Assembly (NCBI GenBank): GCA_937915755.1
Contig: CALGGR010000325.1
Span: forward strand, 1-64,000
Length of the DNA stretch: 64,000 bases
Source of the DNA: an uncultured Fretibacterium sp.
GTDB lineage: Bacteria > Synergistota > Synergistia > Synergistales > Aminobacteriaceae
Reading direction: 5' to 3'
A program made the translations under genes and the position numbers. Below the pieces are notes generated by a model. The model made no database searches, was not told where the DNA came from, and saw only the letters and a program-made list of their open reading frames with translations. Numbering within the stretch: position 1 is the stretch's first letter; the number at the start of each line of letters is the position of its first letter. Of this stretch, positions 60,171-64,000 are shown one piece after another.

Positions 60171-60698
60171 CTAAATTCCGCCCGTCAATGCCCTGAAATC
60201 GACAAGCCCATGTTCCTGAAGCAAGTCCCTAATATACGGCCAAATGTATGAAGCTCCCTTCATGAACCAGCTTTCCTCCATCCATTCAGTCGGTATCATC
60301 TTCGGGAATGACGAGAGTAGCGCGTAGACTATGATTGTTATGAAACTTGCCTTGAGGAAGCCTACGATCATTCCGCAAATGTGGTCGGTCAATGAGAGCT
60401 GCGTAACCTTCACCATCCACGATAGAATGAAGCCTATAACCGCGAATATGATCTGAACGATGAAGAATATTGCGAGTGAACATGCAAGCGACAATATATT
60501 ACGGTCAAAAGCCGGGTCATTGATGTATCTTGATGCAAGCTCGACTGCAGGGTCTGCGAATTTCCACGCGCAGAAGGTGCTCACGAAGAAACCAACAAGC
60601 CCGATGACTTCGCCGGAAAAGCCGTTCACAAGCCCCCTGTAGAGGAAGAATATCAGGATTATACCGAGAACGGCATCAACTATAAGTGCAACATTCAT
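60171..60698 (-). CDS. cvpA: CvpA-family membrane protein
   Basis: 175 residues with four membrane helices (about 3-22, 28-48, 65-90, 100-125). The family pattern VDAVLGIILIFFLYRGLVNGFSGEVIGLVGFFVS is clear. CvpA proteins commonly precede mutS2, as here. Their role in envelope homeostasis or colicin V production is poorly understood. It follows tsaB after 18 bases. Confidence 0.88.
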   Translation of the reverse strand: MNVALIVDAVLGIILIFFLYRGLVNGFSGEVIGLVGFFVSTFCAWKFADPAVELASRYINDPAFDRNILSLACSLAIFFIVQIIFAVIGFILSWMVKVTQLSLTDHICGMIVGFLKASFITIIVYALLSSFPKMIPTEWMEESWFMKGASYIWPYIRDLLQEHGLVDFRALTGGI

Positions 60699-60716
60699 GT
60701 CAATATCACCTTCCTT

Positions 60717-61331
60717 TTAATTTACGCCTTGAGGGGCGCGGTAGTAGTTTATTCTCATCTCAGCGGGATTAACGGCCATGTTGAGATTATCGCAGGCAAT
60801 CTCACATAGCGACAAAACGTCCAGCCTAACCCGCAAAATTTCAGCGTCAAGCCCTGTTCTTTCGGGGTCGTCGGAAATTGCTACAGCGTCAGGATTTTTG
60901 CCGAGCCATTCAAGAATTTGAGCGTGGGAATATTCCCCAGCCTCCAAGAATCCATCGCATGAAGCGTAAACGTACCCATGTCCCGCGTAAATGACCGTGA
61001 GAATTTTGCCGGCTTTCCTGAACGTGAAAGGCAGGAGCTCAAGGGTTGAGACTGTGATTATCTTTGCGCCCGAAGAATACGCAAGCCCCGACGCATAAGC
61101 CGCCCCGACACGAATCCCAGTGAAGTAACCCGGCCCGTTAGTGAGAGCAATATAGTCCAGTTCATTCCACGAAAGCCCTGAAGAAGCCATGAGTCCCTCG
61201 CAGATTCTGGGAAGCTCTGAAGTCTGCCTTCTCCCCAAGTCCTCCTGAAAGTGCCCAACAATCTCACCGTCAACCATCAAAGCAGCTCCAGTGATTTTGA
61301 GACAGCAGTCAACCGCAAGAATATTCGCCAT
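60717..61331 (-). CDS. tsaB: tRNA threonylcarbamoyladenosine biosynthesis protein TsaB
   Basis: 204 residues. ILAVDCCLKITGAALM (the degenerate phosphate-1 loop), RRQTSELPRICEGLMASSGLSWNELDYIALTNGPGYFTGIRVGAAYASGLA are TsaB signatures. It works with TsaD and TsaE to make t6A in ANN-decoding tRNAs; TsaE is encoded directly upstream with its stop overlapping by one base. Confidence 0.93.
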   Translation of the reverse strand: MANILAVDCCLKITGAALMVDGEIVGHFQEDLGRRQTSELPRICEGLMASSGLSWNELDYIALTNGPGYFTGIRVGAAYASGLAYSSGAKIITVSTLELLPFTFRKAGKILTVIYAGHGYVYASCDGFLEAGEYSHAQILEWLGKNPDAVAISDDPERTGLDAEILRVRLDVLSLCEIACDNLNMAVNPAEMRINYYRAPQGVN

Positions 61332-61741
61332 TACACAGCCACCTCGATTCTGATTTCGCGTTCGTTCTCACTCAGTGCCGAGAAATATACCCTTAACGCA
61401 TTGTCAGGAGGGTTCGCCCAACGTTCAGGCCATTCAACAAAGAGAATAACATCATCATCGCCCGCGTATTCCTCGAGTCCTACAGCACTCACGCCGTCAG
61501 GTTCAAGCCTGTATAAATCCGCGTGAACTATGTAAAGCCCCGATGATGCCTCATACTCGTTGATTAGCGTGAACGAAGGACTCCTCATTCCCGTAATCCC
61601 GAAAGCCTCGCCGACTCCCCTTACGAAGACAGTTTTCCCCGCGCCCAAGTCCCCGTAAAGAAGAACAACATCTCCGCCCTTGAGATTTTGCGCGAAGTCA
61701 TGGCCGATTCTTCGTGTTTCTTCTTCAGAGTGAGTTTTCAT
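61331..61741 (-). CDS. tsaE: tRNA threonylcarbamoyladenosine biosynthesis ATPase TsaE
   Basis: 136 residues. Walker A is LLYGDLGAGKTVFVRGVGEAFG; MRSPSFTLINEYEA and HADLYRLEPDGVSAVGLEEY complete the family pattern; the ending includes VEWPERWANPP. It binds and hydrolyses ATP in the TsaBDE complex. It overlaps the small membrane-protein gene upstream by 17 bases. Confidence 0.94.
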   Translation of the reverse strand: MKTHSEEETRRIGHDFAQNLKGGDVVLLYGDLGAGKTVFVRGVGEAFGITGMRSPSFTLINEYEASSGLYIVHADLYRLEPDGVSAVGLEEYAGDDDVILFVEWPERWANPPDNALRVYFSALSENEREIRIEVAV

Positions 61742-61991
61742 GATTGCGTTTACGTTTCTCGGAACGATGCTTCATGATTACTCGGAGGACTACGCAGGAG
61801 ACGCAGAATATCACCGCGAACAAAACGGTGCGGGGAATCTCAATGTCAGCACCCGTACTCCGGCTCATTCCAAATATGAACGCTATAGCCATACCGAAGC
61901 TGAGTACACTCATGAGAAGCCCGCGCCTGCGAATATTCTCGGTCTTTTGGATTTCAGCGTCCCAGTCAACACGCTTTCTCTGAGACCTCAT
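61725..61991 (-). CDS. Small membrane protein, unknown family
   Basis: 88 residues with two predicted helices (about 25-42 and 55-72) flanked by strongly basic ends (MRSQRKRVDW, MKHRSEKRKRN). Overlaps the nnrD-like gene by 4 bases and tsaE by 17 bases, which supports it as a real gene of this housekeeping operon. No function assigned. Confidence 0.6.
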   Translation of the reverse strand: MRSQRKRVDWDAEIQKTENIRRRGLLMSVLSFGMAIAFIFGMSRSTGADIEIPRTVLFAVIFCVSCVVLRVIMKHRSEKRKRNHENSL

Positions 61992-62824
61992 TTCCCAGAC
62001 CTCAAGCCGTGAATGACTTTCCTCAGAGTGTGTGCAATCTCCGAAGCAAGTACACCGTCAATGCCCTCACGAGCCAGCAATTCGCCCGCTATCCCATGAA
62101 CTGAAGCACCCAGAACAGCGGCGTCGAAAGCGTCAAGACCTCCAGCCAAGAATGCGCCTATACAGCCCGAAAGTACGTCGCCCGAACCCGGCACAGAAAG
62201 TTCCGGCCCGCCGTAAGGAATTTCAGCGAACTTTTCACCCTGTGCAATCAGCGTGTGATGACCTTTAAGGACGACACAGCCCCATCTTTCCGAGAGTTCA
62301 CGAACCGCACCCGGCCTGTCTGCATGAACTTGAGCGGGAGAAATTCCGAGAAGACGACTGGCCTCGCCTTCATGAGGTGTCATTACGGAGTCAGTTCTGG
62401 GCTTCAGGTCGTCGCGTGATGAGGCAAGAGCATTAAGACCGTCCCCGTCAACAAGAATCTTCGACGGCCATTCGCGCCACATTCGGGACGTGAAAATTTC
62501 GGCGGCAACACTCTTGTCGAGTCCCGGCCCAATGACTAGAGCGTCAATGTTCTTCTGCGACAGTGCAAGCTCCTTCCATCGGAATGTGTCATCGTCAAAG
62601 CAGTATATGACTTCCGGAAGCCTTGACGCACAAGCCTCACATACCTTCTGGATCGACAGCATTGTTACGACACCTGCGCCGCTCCTCAAAGCACCCAATG
62701 CGCTCAAAGCGGGTGCGCCCGGATAACGTATCGAGCCTCCCGCAACAAGAACTCTTCCCCTGTGCCCCTTGTGCATATCCTCAGGGCGGGGAGGCAATAA
62801 TTTCCTAAGTTCCTCTGCTGTCAT
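61988..62824 (-). CDS. nnrD: ADP-dependent (S)-NAD(P)H-hydrate dehydratase
   Basis: 278 residues, ribokinase-like fold. KGHRGRVLVAGGSIRYPGAPALSALGALRSGAG, VMTPHEGEASRLLG, VVLKGHHTLIA and the anion-hole GSGDVLSGCIGAFLAGG are the family motifs. It repairs hydrated NAD(P)H. The N-terminal epimerase domain found in fused NnrE-NnrD proteins is absent, so an epimerase must be elsewhere. It starts one base before the dehydrogenase stop upstream. Confidence 0.93.
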   Translation of the reverse strand: MTAEELRKLLPPRPEDMHKGHRGRVLVAGGSIRYPGAPALSALGALRSGAGVVTMLSIQKVCEACASRLPEVIYCFDDDTFRWKELALSQKNIDALVIGPGLDKSVAAEIFTSRMWREWPSKILVDGDGLNALASSRDDLKPRTDSVMTPHEGEASRLLGISPAQVHADRPGAVRELSERWGCVVLKGHHTLIAQGEKFAEIPYGGPELSVPGSGDVLSGCIGAFLAGGLDAFDAAVLGASVHGIAGELLAREGIDGVLASEIAHTLRKVIHGLRSGK

Positions 62825-63784
62825 TTACAGTCTCACCATCTGCGGGGGTTCTTTTCCTGCGAAAACGGCCTCAATGTTCCGTATTACCATGAGACCCATC
62901 TCGCGCCTTGTCCCGAATGTTGCTGTCCCAATATGAGGAAGTAAAACGACATTCTGAAGCGTCTTCAATGCTGGTTCAACTTCCGGCTCATTCTCGTAGA
63001 CATCAAGCCCAGCTCCCGCGATCACCCTTCTCGACAAAGCGTCAGCAAGTGCTTTCTCGTCAACAACAGGGCCGCGCGATGTGTTGATGAGTATTCCGTC
63101 TGGCTTCATTTTTGCGAGTTCCTTTGCGCCGATTAGATGTCGTGTTGAATCCGTCAAAGGAAGATGAAGGCTCACGAAGTCCGAACGCTCCAATAATTCC
63201 TCAAGCCCTACTCTCTGCGCGCCTACTGACTCAAGATGAAGCGAGTTCCTCCGGCTATAGTAGAGTACCTTCATGTTGAAGCCGCGAGCCGCCTTGATGC
63301 CGAAATTTGCACCGATACGCCCTGCGCCGATGATGCCGACAGTACGGCCTGTGATGTCATAGCCGAGCATGTACTTCGGTGCCCACATGAATGTGCCTGT
63401 ACGTACAATGTTGTCGCACTCAATGACTCTCCTTGCACAAGCGAACATCAGCGTGAATGCAGTGTCAGCCGTAGCATCAGTGAGGACATCGGGGGTGTTG
63501 GTAACGTAAATACCTTTTGCCTTCGCCGCAGCAACGTCAATATTGTTGAAGCCTACGCCGTAATTTGCGATTAGCTTGAGGTCGGGGCCAGCCTGATTTA
63601 TGAGGTCTGCGTCAATCGGGTCATTGAGCATCGTTATTATTGCGGCGTAATTCTTGACGGCGTTGACGAGTTCCTCACGTGTAGCGAGCCTCTCTTCGTG
63701 GTTAACGTCATACTCGCAGATATTTCCGAGCGTTTTCATTACGTATGTTGGGAGCGTGCGCGTAACATATACTTTTCTGTTCAT
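62825..63784 (-). CDS. D-2-hydroxyacid dehydrogenase (glyoxylate/hydroxypyruvate reductase type)
   Basis: 319 residues. The catalytic Arg is in LKLIANYGVGFNNID (substrate loop) and INTSRGPVVDEKAL. NAD-binding Rossmann motif GIIGAGRIGANFG, catalytic Glu in GLDVYENEPEVEP and His in VLLPHIGTATFGTRREM. The YGVGFNNID loop and sequence resemble glyoxylate or hydroxypyruvate reductases; exact substrate uncertain. Lies 7 bases after the cyclophilin gene. Confidence 0.9.
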   Translation of the reverse strand: MNRKVYVTRTLPTYVMKTLGNICEYDVNHEERLATREELVNAVKNYAAIITMLNDPIDADLINQAGPDLKLIANYGVGFNNIDVAAAKAKGIYVTNTPDVLTDATADTAFTLMFACARRVIECDNIVRTGTFMWAPKYMLGYDITGRTVGIIGAGRIGANFGIKAARGFNMKVLYYSRRNSLHLESVGAQRVGLEELLERSDFVSLHLPLTDSTRHLIGAKELAKMKPDGILINTSRGPVVDEKALADALSRRVIAGAGLDVYENEPEVEPALKTLQNVVLLPHIGTATFGTRREMGLMVIRNIEAVFAGKEPPQMVRL

Positions 63785-63791
63785 GGTGTGA

Positions 63792-64000
63792 TTACTCCTC
63801 GATTGTGATGGTTTTGATTACTACGTCTTCTAACGGTCTGTCCTGTCTGTTAGTCTTCGTGTGCCCGATTGCCTCGACAACTTCCATTCCTTCGATGACA
63901 TGGCCGAAGATTGCGTGATGACCGTCAAGCCACGGGGTTGGAACGAGAGTGATGAAGAACTGCGAGCCGCCTGTATCCGGGCCTGCGTTTGCCATTGAGA
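63792..64000 (-). CDS. Cyclophilin-type peptidyl-prolyl isomerase, C-terminal part
   Basis: Only about 69 residues are inside the window; the frame is open to the right edge, so the N-terminus is missing. SMANAGPDTGGSQFFITLVPTPWLDGHHAIFGHVIEGMEVVEAIG contains the cyclophilin active-site segment (QFFIT, the substrate-binding Trp and His). Catalyses proline cis-trans isomerisation in protein folding. Confidence 0.9.
   Translation of the reverse strand, partial: SMANAGPDTGGSQFFITLVPTPWLDGHHAIFGHVIEGMEVVEAIGHTKTNRQDRPLEDVVIKTITIEE

Overview
The gene content points to a strictly anaerobic, amino-acid-fermenting bacterium, most likely Synergistota (Synergistaceae-like). This is inferred from content only, since no rRNA or other phylogenetic marker lies in the window. 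The signature is a complete selenocysteine system (selC, selA, selB, selD), Stickland-type glycine reductase, a betaine/sarcosine-type reductase with a BCCT transporter, double-cubane 2-hydroxyacyl-CoA-dehydratase-like enzymes and an oxygen-detoxifying flavodiiron protein. At least four selenoprotein genes (grdA, grdB, a grdH/F-type gene and selD) are interrupted by in-frame UGA and would be split or truncated by ordinary gene calling.

Layout. 1-5578 (-): one giant secreted leucine-rich-repeat protein with a cysteine-ladder 21-residue repeat, running off the left edge. 5.6-6.0 kb: a decayed IS605-type TnpB. 6.0-16.3 kb: secreted rhodanese proteins on the + strand at either end, enclosing a - strand block with an ArsS-like radical SAM enzyme, its AhpD-like partner, two 'rSAM/selenodomain-associated' transferases, a CCG-domain Fe-S protein, a YdjY protein, two TVP38/DedA-like membrane proteins and a transglutaminase. 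A second IS605 relic lies at 16.6 kb. 16.8-20.1 kb (-): pstSCAB phosphate uptake. 20.2-23.1 kb (-): NifS-like enzyme and a two-component system.

23.1-42 kb is a selenium and Stickland super-locus. It holds tRNA-Sec; TusA-like and YedE-like selenium/sulfur proteins; a glycine riboswitch ahead of grdX-grdE-grdB; and trxA-grdA-(terminator)-grdC-grdD-DUF3343. A divergent + strand run follows: betaine-type grdI/grdH, BCCT transporter, selA-selB-selD and thioredoxin reductase. Together these import glycine and betaine equivalents, make Sec, and pass NADPH electrons through TrxB, Trx and GrdA to give acetyl phosphate.

42-46 kb (+): two tandem paralogous proteins of unknown family, overlapping lipoate ligase, a lone GcvH and a radical SAM enzyme. 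46-55.6 kb (+): a structured leader, a NitT/TauT-type ABC transporter with a secreted AhpD-like protein, then a double-cubane dehydratase-like operon (two HgdB-like proteins, YedF, ATPase activator, a truncated HgdB-like protein with a zinc ribbon, DUF3343), a TDT transporter and a C_GCAxxG_C_C protein. 55.7-64 kb (-): housekeeping genes speE, flavodiiron protein, mutS2, cvpA, tsaB, tsaE, NAD(P)HX dehydratase, D-2-hydroxyacid dehydrogenase and a partial cyclophilin.
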